A program made the position numbers and the translations under genes. The notes beneath the pieces were generated by a model. That model had not been told where the DNA came from. It was given only the letters and a program-made list of their open reading frames with translations, and ran no database searches. From the NCBI GenBank assembly GCA_020850995.1, contig JADZDP010000239.1, forward strand, positions 1-49,311: a DNA stretch of 49,311 nucleotides, written 5' to 3'. Within the stretch, counting starts at the first letter, position 1. The number at the start of each line of letters is the position of its first letter. Below, piece by piece: positions 16,102 through 27,989 of the stretch. The stretch is from Deltaproteobacteria bacterium (GTDB lineage Bacteria; Myxococcota; UBA727; VGSZ01).

Positions 16102-17655
16102 TCACGGCAGGCGCAGCGCGGCGAGCGCGCGCAGCGCCTCGACGAGGGCGGGCGCCGTGCCGGACCCGAGCGAGTTCTGCTCGCCGTACTGCCCTTCGGG
16201 GTCGTAGGCGAAGGGCTCGTCGACGTCCCATTGGGGCGCGGGGATGACGTAGCCCAGGGCGTCGTTGGCGTTGTTCAACACCACCGACACCGGCGCCGCG
16301 CGCACCAAGCCCGAGAACGCGGGCTCGGGCTCGGCGCTGGGGAGATCGCCGCCTTCCGGCCGCTCCACGCGCGAGCTCCCGTCCTCGTTGGCGAGCCACA
16401 GCTCGCTGTAGAGCTCGCCGGGGATGGCGGTCAGCTCGACGTCACCGAGGGAGAGCGTTGACAGCTCGGTGCCGACGCGGATCTTGCCGGCGATGACCTC
16501 GTCGATGGACAGGAATTCGATCTGATCCTCGGGGATGCGCTCGCCGTCTTCGTCCCAAACGGCGCGCTGGATCATGCCGAGCTGAAAGGCCAGCGCCAGC
16601 GGCGTGGTGGTGGGCGTGAGGAAGGTGCCCAGGCGGCGGAACGCCAGCGCCCCGGCGACGAGGGGGGCGTCGGTCAGCGCCTCCGCCGCGATCTGCCCCA
16701 CCTCGCGCCCGATGCGCTCGGCGCGCTCGAAGCTCCCCTGCGGGCAGGTGTCGACGCCGGCGCCGTCGGGGCAGACGCTCAGGCCGATGGTGGTGGTGAG
16801 GCCGCCGAGCAGGCCCGGCGCGAAGATGGCCACGGTCCCCGGCAGGCGTTCCTCGATCTCCGTCCGCAGGTAATGGGGGTAGTCGCTCGTCAAGAGCGTG
16901 TTGTCGCTGCCGAGCGCCTCAGGATGGTTGCCCCACACCACCAAGGTCGCGCGCGACGCGCCCGTGTCGTCGACGAAGTCGAGGGCCGTGACGGTGGGGT
17001 CGAGCACGATGGGCTGGCGGCTGTCGCGCACCCACGGCGAGGCGTCGCCCCGACCCACGCGCATCGACACCGGCGTGAGCGCCGCGCGCGCGTCGGTGAG
17101 CGCGGCCACCGACTGGTCGACGATGAGCTGCATGTAGGGCGGGTCGATGCCGCTGTCGCCCACGCTCGAGCCCCACATGCCCATGGTGTCTTTGACCTCG
17201 TGCACGTGCGTGGTCACCACGAACACCGTGTCGAGGTCGAGGCCGGCGTCTTGCGCGGCCGCGCGCACGCGTTGGACCTCGTCGTGAAACAGGCCGATCA
17301 GATCGAGCACCACCACGCCGACCGCGGTGTCGCCGCGCTCGATGATGAGCGCGCGCGCCCACTGCTCGTCGTGCATGCCCGTCGCCTGGCGCCCGATGTC
17401 GAAGCCCGCCATCCACACGGGCGGCTGGTCCTCACCCACGGGTGGCGTGATGGCGCGCGTGGCAGCGCCCGCCCGCAGCGGCCCCTCTGCGTTCGCACAG
17501 CCCGTGGCACCGGGGCAGATCAGCGCCGTGCTGAGGCCGCGCTCGTCGACGAGAACCGAGCTGTCCATGCCCGCGGGGGGCGGCGCGGGGGGCGTGCACG
17601 TCGTCGCCACGACGGCCGCGCAAGCAAAGGGCAGGGCGCGCATGCCCGAGAGCAT
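16102..17655 (-). CDS. Neutral/alkaline ceramidase-like lipoprotein
   Basis: Encodes 517 residues from ATG 17655; ATG 17643 is equally plausible and gives a more standard signal peptide. The lipobox-like VATTC near residue 20 suggests lipid anchoring. Family features are GAATRAITPPVG, MAGFDIGRQATGMHDEQWARALII (ceramidase N-terminal strand with the conserved Asp-x-x-x-ARA) and TTHVHEVKDTMG, which supplies zinc-binding His residues. Ceramidases hydrolyse N-acyl sphingosines; distant bacterial relatives act on unknown amides. Sphingolipids occur in many myxobacteria, so a sphingolipid substrate is conceivable but unproven. It is first in a run with the transglycosylase and propeller-like genes. 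Confidence 0.72.
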   Translation of the reverse strand: MLSGMRALPFACAAVVATTCTPPAPPPAGMDSSVLVDERGLSTALICPGATGCANAEGPLRAGAATRAITPPVGEDQPPVWMAGFDIGRQATGMHDEQWARALIIERGDTAVGVVVLDLIGLFHDEVQRVRAAAQDAGLDLDTVFVVTTHVHEVKDTMGMWGSSVGDSGIDPPYMQLIVDQSVAALTDARAALTPVSMRVGRGDASPWVRDSRQPIVLDPTVTALDFVDDTGASRATLVVWGNHPEALGSDNTLLTSDYPHYLRTEIEERLPGTVAIFAPGLLGGLTTTIGLSVCPDGAGVDTCPQGSFERAERIGREVGQIAAEALTDAPLVAGALAFRRLGTFLTPTTTPLALAFQLGMIQRAVWDEDGERIPEDQIEFLSIDEVIAGKIRVGTELSTLSLGDVELTAIPGELYSELWLANEDGSSRVERPEGGDLPSAEPEPAFSGLVRAAPVSVVLNNANDALGYVIPAPQWDVDEPFAYDPEGQYGEQNSLGSGTAPALVEALRALAALRLP

Positions 17656-17845
17656 GGCGCAGCGCGGCGCGAGCGCAAGGCCGTGCGCGGCCGGCGGATG
17701 TCGTTTGCAGAGGCCGCGCGCTCGCCGCGACCACGACCCATGAGGGAGCCGTGCCTACATGTCGCCTCGGACGGATGACTTCCCTGATTGTCGTCGTCAC
17801 CACGGGCAACACGCGATGGGCCCGCTACCATGGTGGGAGCACGAC

Positions 17846-18517
17846 ATGTCCGACGACGTGATGATCCTGGCCAAGACCCCGGCGACCTTCGCGGCGTCGC
17901 CTCGGTCTCGCCGGATCGACGAGGCGGTGGCGCGCGAGCTCCTCGCCAACGCGCGCGACGAGCTGCTGCGCGACGCCGGGCTCGGGTTCGGGCTCGTGCT
18001 CGGCGCCACCGTGAGCGCGTTCTGGCTCGGCAGCGTGGCCGTGGGCGTGGCCGTGCTCGTGTCCGCGCCCATCGGCGCGCTCGAGCTGGCGCGGCGCTTC
18101 GCCGTCCGTCGTCGTCGTCGCCGCTGCCGCGAGCTCGGCGTCGACACCCACGAGGCCGATCGCTTGTTCGCGCGCGTCGACCTGTTGCGCCACGTGGCGC
18201 TGTTCCACGCCATGTCGCAACCCCACCAGGCGGCGTTGGTGGCCCGCATCGTCGCCGGCGACCTGCAGGACACGGGCACCCACGGCGCCATCGCCTCTTC
18301 GAAGGAGCCGTGCCCGAAGTGCGGTGAGCCCGGCCTCGAGGTGGTGCAGCTCATCACCTGGACCGGCAGGAACGCCGACGGATCACGCGAGCACGGAGCC
18401 ACGTCGTACGCGCGGTGCACCTTCTGCTCGGCCAAGCTCAAGATGGAGATTGGCTGGCCGTGGAAAGAGGTCACGCACGCCGAGTGGGAGAAGCGCAGCC
18501 GCGTCGACGACGAGTAG
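17846..18517 (+). CDS. Membrane protein with C-terminal zinc ribbon
   Basis: Encodes 223 residues from ATG 17846 (GTGGGAG lies upstream). A cytoplasmic-looking N-terminal stretch precedes one long or two short membrane helices at about 48-85, then a very basic segment (RRFAVRRRRRRC). A helical region and a C-terminal C4 zinc ribbon (CPKCGEPG near 155, CTFCSAK near 195) follow. The basic patch places the zinc ribbon in the cytoplasm. I do not recognise the family. It diverges from the ceramidase-like gene and converges with the thioredoxin-like gene, with ten bases between the stops. Confidence 0.65.
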   Translation: MSDDVMILAKTPATFAASPRSRRIDEAVARELLANARDELLRDAGLGFGLVLGATVSAFWLGSVAVGVAVLVSAPIGALELARRFAVRRRRRRCRELGVDTHEADRLFARVDLLRHVALFHAMSQPHQAALVARIVAGDLQDTGTHGAIASSKEPCPKCGEPGLEVVQLITWTGRNADGSREHGATSYARCTFCSAKLKMEIGWPWKEVTHAEWEKRSRVDDE

Positions 18518-18527
18518 CGCTTGCTCG

Positions 18528-19037
18528 TCACCGCAACAGGCGGTGCACGTGCTCCTCGAGCAGCCGGTGATCGGTCGGATCAAAGCCCTCGTTGCGCTGC
18601 ACGATCATGCCGTCGGGATCAAAGAGCATGGTGGTGGGCAGGCTCTGCACCCCGAAGCGCGTGCGCACCGCACCGCTCTGGTCCCACGCCACCTTGAAGT
18701 GCGGGCGCATGGACGCCCAGAAGCGCCGCGCCGCCTTGGGATCGTCGTCGACGGACACACCCATGAGCTCGAGACCATCGCCCTGGTAGGTGCGGTAGAG
18801 CTGATCGAGGTGCGGGAAGGCCTGACGGCAGGGTCCGCACCACGAGGCCCAGAAGTCGATGAGCGTGACGGCGCCGAGGATCGGCGGCACCGGCACCGGT
18901 GCGCCTGCGAAGTCGACCAGCCCCGTGAGCGGATGGACGTTGACGGGCGCGGGCGGCGCCGGCTCGGGTGGCGTGGCGCAGGCCGCCATCGCCCCGGCGC
19001 CGGCCACCAGGAACCCGCGACGCGAGAGGTGGATCAC
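18528..19037 (-). CDS. Tat-exported thioredoxin-like lipoprotein (TlpA/ResA type)
   Basis: Encodes 169 residues. The GTG at 19037 overlaps the mpl stop as GTGA, so translation is probably coupled. The signal has a twin-arginine motif SRRGFLVAG at about 5-13 followed by lipobox AMAAC at 16-20. The mature domain is a TlpA-like thioredoxin with the redox motif WCGPC at 66-70, VSVDDDPKAA and the cis-Pro element SLPTTMLFDPDG. Such proteins reduce or oxidise Cys pairs outside the cytoplasm, for example in cytochrome c maturation. Here the many Cys-rich exported proteins of the window are plausible clients (inference). Confidence 0.88.
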   Translation of the reverse strand: MIHLSRRGFLVAGAGAMAACATPPEPAPPAPVNVHPLTGLVDFAGAPVPVPPILGAVTLIDFWASWCGPCRQAFPHLDQLYRTYQGDGLELMGVSVDDDPKAARRFWASMRPHFKVAWDQSGAVRTRFGVQSLPTTMLFDPDGMIVQRNEGFDPTDHRLLEEHVHRLLR

Positions 19038-20488
19038 GCGCGGCTCCGCGCGCGTTCGGAGAGCGCCTCGAGGAGCTTGTCGTGGATGCCACCGAAGCCG
19101 CCGTTGGACATGCACATGAGCACCGCGCCGCGCGGCGCCTCCTTGATCACGTGGCGTAGCAGCTCGTCGAGCGAGGCGCAGGCGGTGGCCGAACGGCCGC
19201 GCACGCCCACGTCTGCCGCGAGCTTCGGCACGTCGAGCGCCACGCTCGGATCGAGCTGGCGTCCGGGCGGCGCCAGCAACACGCGGTCGGCGGCGTCGAA
19301 GGCGCGCGCGTAGTCGTCTTGAAAGACCTTGCGGCAGCTGGTTGCCGAGCGCGGCTCGAACAGCGCCCAGAGGGGACGCCCAACGAAGCGCTTCTTGGCG
19401 CCCTCGAGCGTGGTGCGCACGGCCGTGGGGTGGTGCGCGAAGTCGTCGACGACGGTGCAGCCGTCGGCCTCGCCGCGCAGCTCCATGCGGCGCTTCACAC
19501 CGGGGAAGCTCTCGAAGCCGAGCGCGATCTCGTCGTGCGTCAAGCCGAGGCCCGCGAGCACCGCGTAGGCGCCGAGCGCGTTCAACAGGTTGTGGCGGCC
19601 CGACAGCGGCAGGTTGATCTCGCCCTCGTCGCCGCCCATGGCCGACACCACGCCGGCGGTATGCGCACCGAACGAGACCACGAAGCGCAGCCCGCGCTCG
19701 TCCTCGACGACGTCGTGGGCGTCGTACGATCCGCCGGCGCCGTAGGTGGTGACGCGCGCCTTCACCAATGCTTGCGCGCGCGCCTTCAGCAGGTTGCGCT
19801 CCTCGGCGCACAGCACGATGTGGCCGTCGGCCGGCACCAGGCTCAACAGCTCGGCAAAGCGCGCGATGATGGCGTCGACGCTGGGGTAGATGTCGGCGTG
19901 GTCGTACTCGAGCGAGGTGCACAAGAGCGCGCGCGGGCGGTAGTGCAAGAACTTGGGGCCCTTGTCGAAGTACGCGGTGTCGTACTCGTCGCCCTCCACC
20001 ACGAAGGGCGAGCGCTTGCCGGGCGCGCCCAAGCGGAACGACTCGCTGCTGCCGCCGTCGGCGGCGAGCGGGATGCCGCCCACCAGGAAACCCGGGTCGC
20101 GCTTGGTCTTCATGAGCACGTGCGCGATCAACGTCGACGTGGTGGTCTTGCCGTGGGTGCCCGCCACCACCACGCTGTGGCGCTCCTCGAGGAAGAGCTT
20201 GCCGAGCGTCTCGGGGAACGACGCGTGCGCGAGGCCGCGTTCTCGCACGGCCACTGCTTCGGGGTTGTCCTGCTTCACCACGTTGCCCACGACGACGAGG
20301 TCGGGCGCCGGCTCGAGGTTGGCGGCGGCGTAGGGCGTCTTGGCGGTGATGCCCCACTCCGAGAGCTTGTCGCTCATGGGTGGGTAGACGTTCTCGTCGG
20401 AGCCGCCCACGTCGTAGCCAGCCTGCTTGAGGAGCCCGGCGAAGGCGCCCATCCCGGTCCCCGCCACGCCAATGAGATGGATGCGCAT
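19034..20488 (-). CDS. mpl: UDP-MurNAc:L-Ala-gamma-D-Glu-meso-DAP ligase
   Basis: Encodes 484 residues from ATG 20488, preceded by a GGGAGAGG ribosome site. The Mur-ligase order is intact: Rossmann start MRIHLIGVAGTGMGAF, ATP loop GTHGKTTT at 110-117, EGDEYDTAYFDKGPK (a signature close to Mpl rather than MurC), SLEYDHADIY, and LSGRHNLLNALGA (about 250-262). DDFAHHPTAVR follows near 345. Mpl reattaches recovered murein tripeptide to UDP-MurNAc in cell-wall recycling. MurC is the alternative, but the KGPKF and FEPRS stretches favour Mpl. It is flanked on the same strand by a lipoprotein gene (34-base gap) and the overlapping thioredoxin-like gene. Confidence 0.92.
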   Translation of the reverse strand: MRIHLIGVAGTGMGAFAGLLKQAGYDVGGSDENVYPPMSDKLSEWGITAKTPYAAANLEPAPDLVVVGNVVKQDNPEAVAVRERGLAHASFPETLGKLFLEERHSVVVAGTHGKTTTSTLIAHVLMKTKRDPGFLVGGIPLAADGGSSESFRLGAPGKRSPFVVEGDEYDTAYFDKGPKFLHYRPRALLCTSLEYDHADIYPSVDAIIARFAELLSLVPADGHIVLCAEERNLLKARAQALVKARVTTYGAGGSYDAHDVVEDERGLRFVVSFGAHTAGVVSAMGGDEGEINLPLSGRHNLLNALGAYAVLAGLGLTHDEIALGFESFPGVKRRMELRGEADGCTVVDDFAHHPTAVRTTLEGAKKRFVGRPLWALFEPRSATSCRKVFQDDYARAFDAADRVLLAPPGRQLDPSVALDVPKLAADVGVRGRSATACASLDELLRHVIKEAPRGAVLMCMSNGGFGGIHDKLLEALSERARSRA

Positions 20489-20522
20489 GCCTCTCCCAAA
20501 CCCGCCCGTGCCCGGTCTTATC

Positions 20523-21044
20523 TCAGCGCCGCCGCGCCTTGAACGCCCCGTCGCTGAAGCTGAGGTTCGCGCCGGAACCGTCAACCAGGTCCACCTCGAA
20601 GCGACCCGCCAGGAAGCCGCCCTCCTCGGCGACGATGACCACCGCGCCGGTGTGGCCCGCGTCGGTGGCGAAGCTGCCGCCGTTCAACAGCGCGCTACCG
20701 CTGGTCTCGCTGCGCTCTGCCAGCTTCACGCAGATGGGGAAGGCGGCGTCGGCGATGAGATCCTCGGTGTCGGTGCCGGTTTGATCCTTGGCGATGATCA
20801 TGTCGAGGAGCCCGATGGTGACGCTGGCGCTGGATCCAGGCGCCCACGAGGCGTCTAGGCCCGTGAAGTCGTCGCTGTCGGAGCGCGTGGCCTCGCCGGT
20901 AGCGTCGGCGACCTCGGGCGCGGCGGTAGTGATGCCGCACATCTCGCTCGGGAAGTTGGGGCACGCCCCAAGCGCGATGGGCGCCGCCAGGAGCAACGCG
21001 AGTGCGGGGCACTGCAGGATGTGACCGGGAACGGGGGTGCGCAT
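20523..21044 (-). CDS. Lipoprotein, unknown function
   Basis: Encodes 173 residues from ATG 21044 with a lipobox ALGAC near residue 27. The mature part begins with a short Cys segment (CPNFPSEMC), then an acidic stretch (DATGEATRSDSDDF) and a compact beta-rich region (SASVTIGLLDMIIA, GAVVIVAEEGGFLAGRFEVDLVDG) ending in FKARRR. No domain recognised. It precedes mpl by 34 bases and may be cotranscribed with it, although the functions need not be related. An ATG one codon group upstream (about 21053) is an alternative start. Confidence 0.65.
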   Translation of the reverse strand: MRTPVPGHILQCPALALLLAAPIALGACPNFPSEMCGITTAAPEVADATGEATRSDSDDFTGLDASWAPGSSASVTIGLLDMIIAKDQTGTDTEDLIADAAFPICVKLAERSETSGSALLNGGSFATDAGHTGAVVIVAEEGGFLAGRFEVDLVDGSGANLSFSDGAFKARRR

Positions 21045-21150
21045 GGCGCGCAGTCTGGTGGGATTCCGGGCGCCGTCAAGGGCCAGAACCGGCTCCCCGG
21101 ATCCTCGGGGCACCTTGACGGCCTCCCCGCGAGTGACGACAACCCTGGGG

Positions 21151-21450
21151 ATGGTCACCGGGCCGCTCCTGATCCTCCTGTGCGCCGCCGCGCCCAACGT
21201 GGCGGCGTGGCTGGAGGAAGCGGTCGCCATCGCCCCCGCCAGCAGCGCCGAGGCCGCCGACGACGGCGCGGCCGCGGCGGCGCAGCGCGTGCGCAGCGTG
21301 GTCGACGTCGCCGCCGCCGTGCCGCGGCCGGTGCGCGCGCCTGCCGTGCCGGTGCTGGTGCGCGAGCCCGTGGCTCCGGCGCCGCCCCTTCGCGCCCGCC
21401 TCGTCCTCGAGACGAGCCCCGCGCAGCCTCAGGGCCCGCCGCGCGCCTGA
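21151..21450 (+). CDS. Small exported Ala/Pro-rich protein, possible
   Basis: A possible gene of 99 residues from ATG 21151, starting with a hydrophobic segment MVTGPLLILLCAAAP that could be a signal peptide or anchor, followed by Ala/Val/Pro-rich low-complexity sequence. CTGGGG lies just before the start. In this GC-rich DNA a chance ORF with such composition is possible, and no domain is seen. It lies 86 bases upstream of secA on the same strand. Base composition does not separate the two explanations. Confidence 0.35.
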   Translation: MVTGPLLILLCAAAPNVAAWLEEAVAIAPASSAEAADDGAAAAAQRVRSVVDVAAAVPRPVRAPAVPVLVREPVAPAPPLRARLVLETSPAQPQGPPRA

Positions 21451-21536
21451 GCGCTCCCGCCGCCCGTCGCCGCGCGCCCGAGGGCTCGCGGCCACGCCTA
21501 CATCCGTTCCTTCCACCATCGAGCAACGAGCTCCCC

Positions 21537-24722
<3,186 letters not shown>

Positions 24723-24819
24723 AGGGCTGCGCGTGGACGTCGGGCTGCAGGAGCGGGCGGCGTGATCGCTCGCTCCAACGGCCCTTGCCGATCCCTGGGG
24801 ACACCCTAGTTTCCACCTC

Positions 24820-25713
24820 GTGCTCCTCCCCATCCTGCTCGCCGCGCTCGCCGCCACCACACCCGCGCCGCCACCCGCGGCCGCGCCACCCCCTGCCGCG
24901 CCCGCGCCCGCAGCCGCGCCGTCGACCAGCCGGCCCGCCGCTTCGCCCACCGCCGCACCTACGACGAGCGCGTCCGCTCCCGCGCCCCCTGCCGCGCGCC
25001 GAGGCGTGCGAATCCTCCTCCTCGACTTCAAACCCTCGGGCGGCGTCGAGCCCGACGTCGTCGAGAACATCACCGGGCTCTCGGCCGCCATCTTGTCGGA
25101 AGACGATCGCCTCGAGGTGCTGGCCGGCCCCGACCTGCGCGCCATGATCGACCTGCAAGCGCAACAAGACGAGCTCGCCTGCGGGGGCGACAACGCGCAG
25201 TCCTGCATCGCCGGCATCGCCGATGCGCTCGCCGCCAAGTACGTCGTCGTCGGCAACGTGGGCTACCTCGGCAGCGCCCTCAACCTGAACCTGGTGCTCT
25301 TCGAGCAGCAAAGCGGCAGGAACGTTGGGCGGCGCGCGGTGCAGGCGCAGGATCTCTCGGAGCTCTCGAAGGCGCTGCGCGCGCCGCTCCAGGGCCTCGT
25401 CGACGACGCGCTCGGCGCCCGTGAAGTGCGCGACAGCGGGCTCCCGCTTGGGCTCGCGCTCGTCGTCGGTGGCGGCGTTGGTCTCGGCCTCGGCGCCGTC
25501 GCGCTCGCCGCCAGCGCGCTGCCCGGCGTGGCCATCGCTGGCGAGGAGCAGCAGTATCGCGACGGCGACGCGAGCGCGCTCACCAGGGCGAAGGCCCTGC
25601 AGCACGACTGGTTCGATAGCCACGCCGCCACCGGCCTCGCTGTCGCCGGCGGCGTCCTCGTGCTGGCCGGCGCCGGGGTGCTCGCCGCAGGCCTCATGCT
25701 GGGGGTGGAGTGA
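24820..25713 (+). CDS. Exported CsgG/TolB-N-like protein with C-terminal membrane hairpin
   Basis: Encodes 297 residues from a GTG at 24820. A signal peptide is followed by a long Pro/Ala linker and then an alpha/beta domain (about 65-195) of CsgG/TolB-N style: VRILLLDFKPSGGVEPDVVENI, ILSEDDRLEVLAGPDLRAMI, AKYVVVGNVGYLG, LNLVLFEQQSGRNVGRR. This domain type assembles multiprotein envelope structures. The C-terminus is a hairpin of two Gly/Ala-rich membrane helices (about 210-240 and 270-296) around a charged 35-residue loop. The stop overlaps the start of the downstream Gly-Glu lipoprotein (TGATG). The gene at 36507-37142 has the same ending and the same coupling. Confidence 0.75.
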   Translation: MLLPILLAALAATTPAPPPAAAPPPAAPAPAAAPSTSRPAASPTAAPTTSASAPAPPAARRGVRILLLDFKPSGGVEPDVVENITGLSAAILSEDDRLEVLAGPDLRAMIDLQAQQDELACGGDNAQSCIAGIADALAAKYVVVGNVGYLGSALNLNLVLFEQQSGRNVGRRAVQAQDLSELSKALRAPLQGLVDDALGAREVRDSGLPLGLALVVGGGVGLGLGAVALAASALPGVAIAGEEQQYRDGDASALTRAKALQHDWFDSHAATGLAVAGGVLVLAGAGVLAAGLMLGVE

Positions 25714-27254
25714 TGAGGTCGTCGACGTCGCTTGCCGCGGCCTGGGTCAAGGCCAGCGCCGCGCTCGTGCTCTTGCTCGTCACGCTCGTGGGTGCATGCC
25801 CGCGCCCACCCTTCGGGGCTCCCTGCGCGGAAGGCGCGGATTGTGGCGACGGCTACGCCTGCGTCGACGGCGCATGCGTGCCGGCCGAGGGCGAGGGTGA
25901 AGGCGAGGGCGAAGGCGAGGGCGAAGGTGAGGGCGAGGGCGAGGGTGAGGGCGAGGGTGAGGGCGAGGGTGAGGGCGAAGGCGAGGGTGAGGGCGAGGGT
26001 GAAGGCGAAGGCGAAGGCGAGGGTGAGGGCGAGGGTGAGGGTGAGGGTGAGGGTGAGGGCGAGGGTGAGGGCGAGGGTGAGGGCGAGGGCGAAGGAGAGA
26101 CCTGCGTGCCCAACGAGCTCGCGTGCGACGGCAGCGTGCTCGAGTCCTGCTCGGCCGACGGCCACCCCCTGCCAGACGAGATCTGCCAGCTCGGCTGCGC
26201 CACGAGCCCCGCACCGCATTGCGCGACCATCGCGCCGCTGTACCTGCCCACCATCTGCGATGCGCCGGCGAGCGATGCCGAGTTCGTGGTCTCGACGAGC
26301 CAGAGCATCGACACGGCTAGCAGCCTGGTCTGCAACGGCGGCGTGCAGGCGCAGAGCGGCGGGCCCGCCATTTGCGTGGTGCGCTTTGGCAGCATCACCG
26401 TCGAGGCGGGACGCACGCTCACGGTTACCGGGAACCGAGCGCTCGCGCTGGTGGCCGACGGGCCGCTGCGGGTCCTTGGCACCATCGACGCATCGGCGTC
26501 CGGTGCCGCGAGTGGCCCCGGCGGAGCCGTCGCTACCTCGGGCGGCGTGGCGAGCGCGACCACCGGCGGTGGCGGGGCAGGCTTCAAGCAAACGGGCGGG
26601 CATGGCGGAACGGCGTCAGCAACGGGCGGCGCCGCGAATGGCGGCGCCGCCTTCGATCCCCTGGTGGGCAGCGTGCTCGTCGGGGGCCGGCGCGCAGGGA
26701 GCCCCATGACCTTCGGCGCCGCTGGCGGCGGCGGCGGCGGCGCGCTCACCCTCGTCTCCTGCAAGGGGACCGTCACGGTGAGCGGCGTCATTGACGTTGG
26801 CGGCGGTGGGGGGCGCGGGGGTGGCGACGCCTGGATCGGCTCCCAGATTGAGTATTACCCAGCCGCGGGCGGCGGTTCGGGGGGCTACCTCGTCATCCAG
26901 GGCGCGGGCGCCACCATCACAGGCTCGCTCTATGCGAACGGTGGCGGCGGCGGCGCCGGCTGCGCGGTCGACGACTGCATCGGCGATCCCGGCGACGACG
27001 GACCGCTCTCCACGACGGTCTCGGCGGCCGGCGGCACGCCAACGGCCAACGCTGGCGGTGGCGGCGCCGGTGGCCGCGGTGCTGCTTCGCCCGGTGGCGG
27101 TGGCACCGACGGCAGCGGCGGCGACAGCGCTGGCGGTGGCGGCGGCTCCACGGGGCGCTTGCAGCTCTACACGCCGAGCGGCGTGGTGCCCGTCGTGGCT
27201 CCCGCCGCAGCATCGCCGTCCTTCGAGCCCAACCTGATCATCACCACGCACTGA
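25713..27254 (+). CDS. Gly-Glu-repeat lipoprotein with Gly-rich ectodomain
   Basis: Encodes 513 residues. ATG 25713 overlaps the stop of the upstream gene and has GGGGGTGGAG before it. Order: lipoprotein signal with LVGAC, one Cys module (CAEGADCGDGYACVDGAC), a 71-residue Gly-Glu repeat, a second Cys segment (CVPNELACDGSVLESC), then a beta region (SITVEAGRTLTVTGNRALALVADG) that turns into Gly-rich loops (GGGGAGG, GGGGGSTGR). The ectodomain looks like a parallel beta-helix or Gly-rich adhesin-like fold, displayed on a strongly negative spacer at the cell surface. Translational coupling suggests that it works with the CsgG/TolB-like partner. Confidence 0.8.
   Translation: MRSSTSLAAAWVKASAALVLLLVTLVGACPRPPFGAPCAEGADCGDGYACVDGACVPAEGEGEGEGEGEGEGEGEGEGEGEGEGEGEGEGEGEGEGEGEGEGEGEGEGEGEGEGEGEGEGEGEGEGEGETCVPNELACDGSVLESCSADGHPLPDEICQLGCATSPAPHCATIAPLYLPTICDAPASDAEFVVSTSQSIDTASSLVCNGGVQAQSGGPAICVVRFGSITVEAGRTLTVTGNRALALVADGPLRVLGTIDASASGAASGPGGAVATSGGVASATTGGGGAGFKQTGGHGGTASATGGAANGGAAFDPLVGSVLVGGRRAGSPMTFGAAGGGGGGALTLVSCKGTVTVSGVIDVGGGGGRGGGDAWIGSQIEYYPAAGGGSGGYLVIQGAGATITGSLYANGGGGGAGCAVDDCIGDPGDDGPLSTTVSAAGGTPTANAGGGGAGGRGAASPGGGGTDGSGGDSAGGGGGSTGRLQLYTPSGVVPVVAPAAASPSFEPNLIITTH
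25887..26099 (+). repeat. In-frame hexamer repeat encoding (Gly-Glu)n
   Basis: The unit is six bases (GGN GAR), about 35 copies (71 codons starting and ending with Glu). Codons vary between GGC, GGT and GGA and between GAG and GAA, so the repeat is old rather than a recent perfect expansion. Because the unit is six bases, gain or loss keeps the frame and changes only spacer length. Confidence 0.97.
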
Positions 27255-27290
27255 CGCGCCCCGTGAGCGCAGCTCGCCGGAGCCCGGCCG

Positions 27291-27908
27291 CTACCGGCTG
27301 CCTGCCTTTTCGCTGGTGGGCGAGGGCGCGCGTCCCGTGCCCTCGAGCGGCCACGCGCTCACCGTCCGCGCCGCTCCCGGCATGAGCACCAGGGGCAGGC
27401 TCTTCGCGTCCATCACCTCGTCGCGTCCCACAAGCCCATTGCGGTGGAGCAGGTACGCGCTCACGGCATAGACCTCGTCGTTGCTCAGGCTCTTCGGCGC
27501 TGTGTGCGGCATGGCGCGCCGCACGTAGTCGAACACGCTGGTGGCGTAGGGCCACTGGCCGCCCATCGAGAGCGCCAGCACCGGGTTCTTGACGATGCGG
27601 ATCGCGCGCAGGGGATCGGACCACTCGAAGAAGCCGTCGGCGCCCACGAGGCGCGACGCCGGACCCTCGACGCCCGTGGGTCCATGACACCACGCGCAGC
27701 GCTGGCGGTAGATCGCTTCTCCTTGCGTTGGTGTTCCGCTGCCTGGGGGGAGCTTGGCGCCGTCGGGGAACACCGTGATGTCGAAGGGCCGAAGCTCGTC
27801 GGCAGTGAGCGGCTCGCCCCAGCCCTGGCGGGGCGGGGCATCTGCGCGCGTGGCGCCGATGGGGACGACCAAGGCCGCGCCCAGGAGGAACAGCGTGGCT
27901 ACGCGCAT
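27291..27908 (-). CDS. soxD: SoxD-like c-type cytochrome of sulfite dehydrogenase
   Basis: Encodes 205 residues from ATG 27908, with GGAGTG eleven bases upstream. A signal peptide ends near residue 23. One haem-binding CAWCH at 71-75 and a later MP (RAMPHTAPKSL) supply covalent attachment and a likely Met ligand. The stretches WGEPLTADELRPFDITVFPDG and GQWPYATSVFDYVRRAMP are the pattern of SoxD/SorB cytochromes, which take electrons from the SoxC molybdenum subunit. It lies 81 bases after the soxC stop. Unlike some SoxD proteins it has only one haem motif, so electrons must pass to another carrier not seen here. Confidence 0.88.
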   Translation of the reverse strand: MRVATLFLLGAALVVPIGATRADAPPRQGWGEPLTADELRPFDITVFPDGAKLPPGSGTPTQGEAIYRQRCAWCHGPTGVEGPASRLVGADGFFEWSDPLRAIRIVKNPVLALSMGGQWPYATSVFDYVRRAMPHTAPKSLSNDEVYAVSAYLLHRNGLVGRDEVMDAKSLPLVLMPGAARTVSAWPLEGTGRAPSPTSEKAGSR

Positions 27909-27989
27909 GGCATCACTCCGCGCGCCGTCGTCGCCGATCCGTGACCCTGGTGGTTCGCAGCACGCACGCTGCACGGGTGCCTCGATCGT

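Noticed and set aside
25853..26791. Long Ser-Pro repeat protein on the minus strand
   Set aside because: It is the complement of the Gly-Glu repeat; the plus-strand frame has a signal peptide, Cys modules and coupling to the upstream gene. The same holds for Ser-Pro frames opposite 36286-36369 and 47162-47365.
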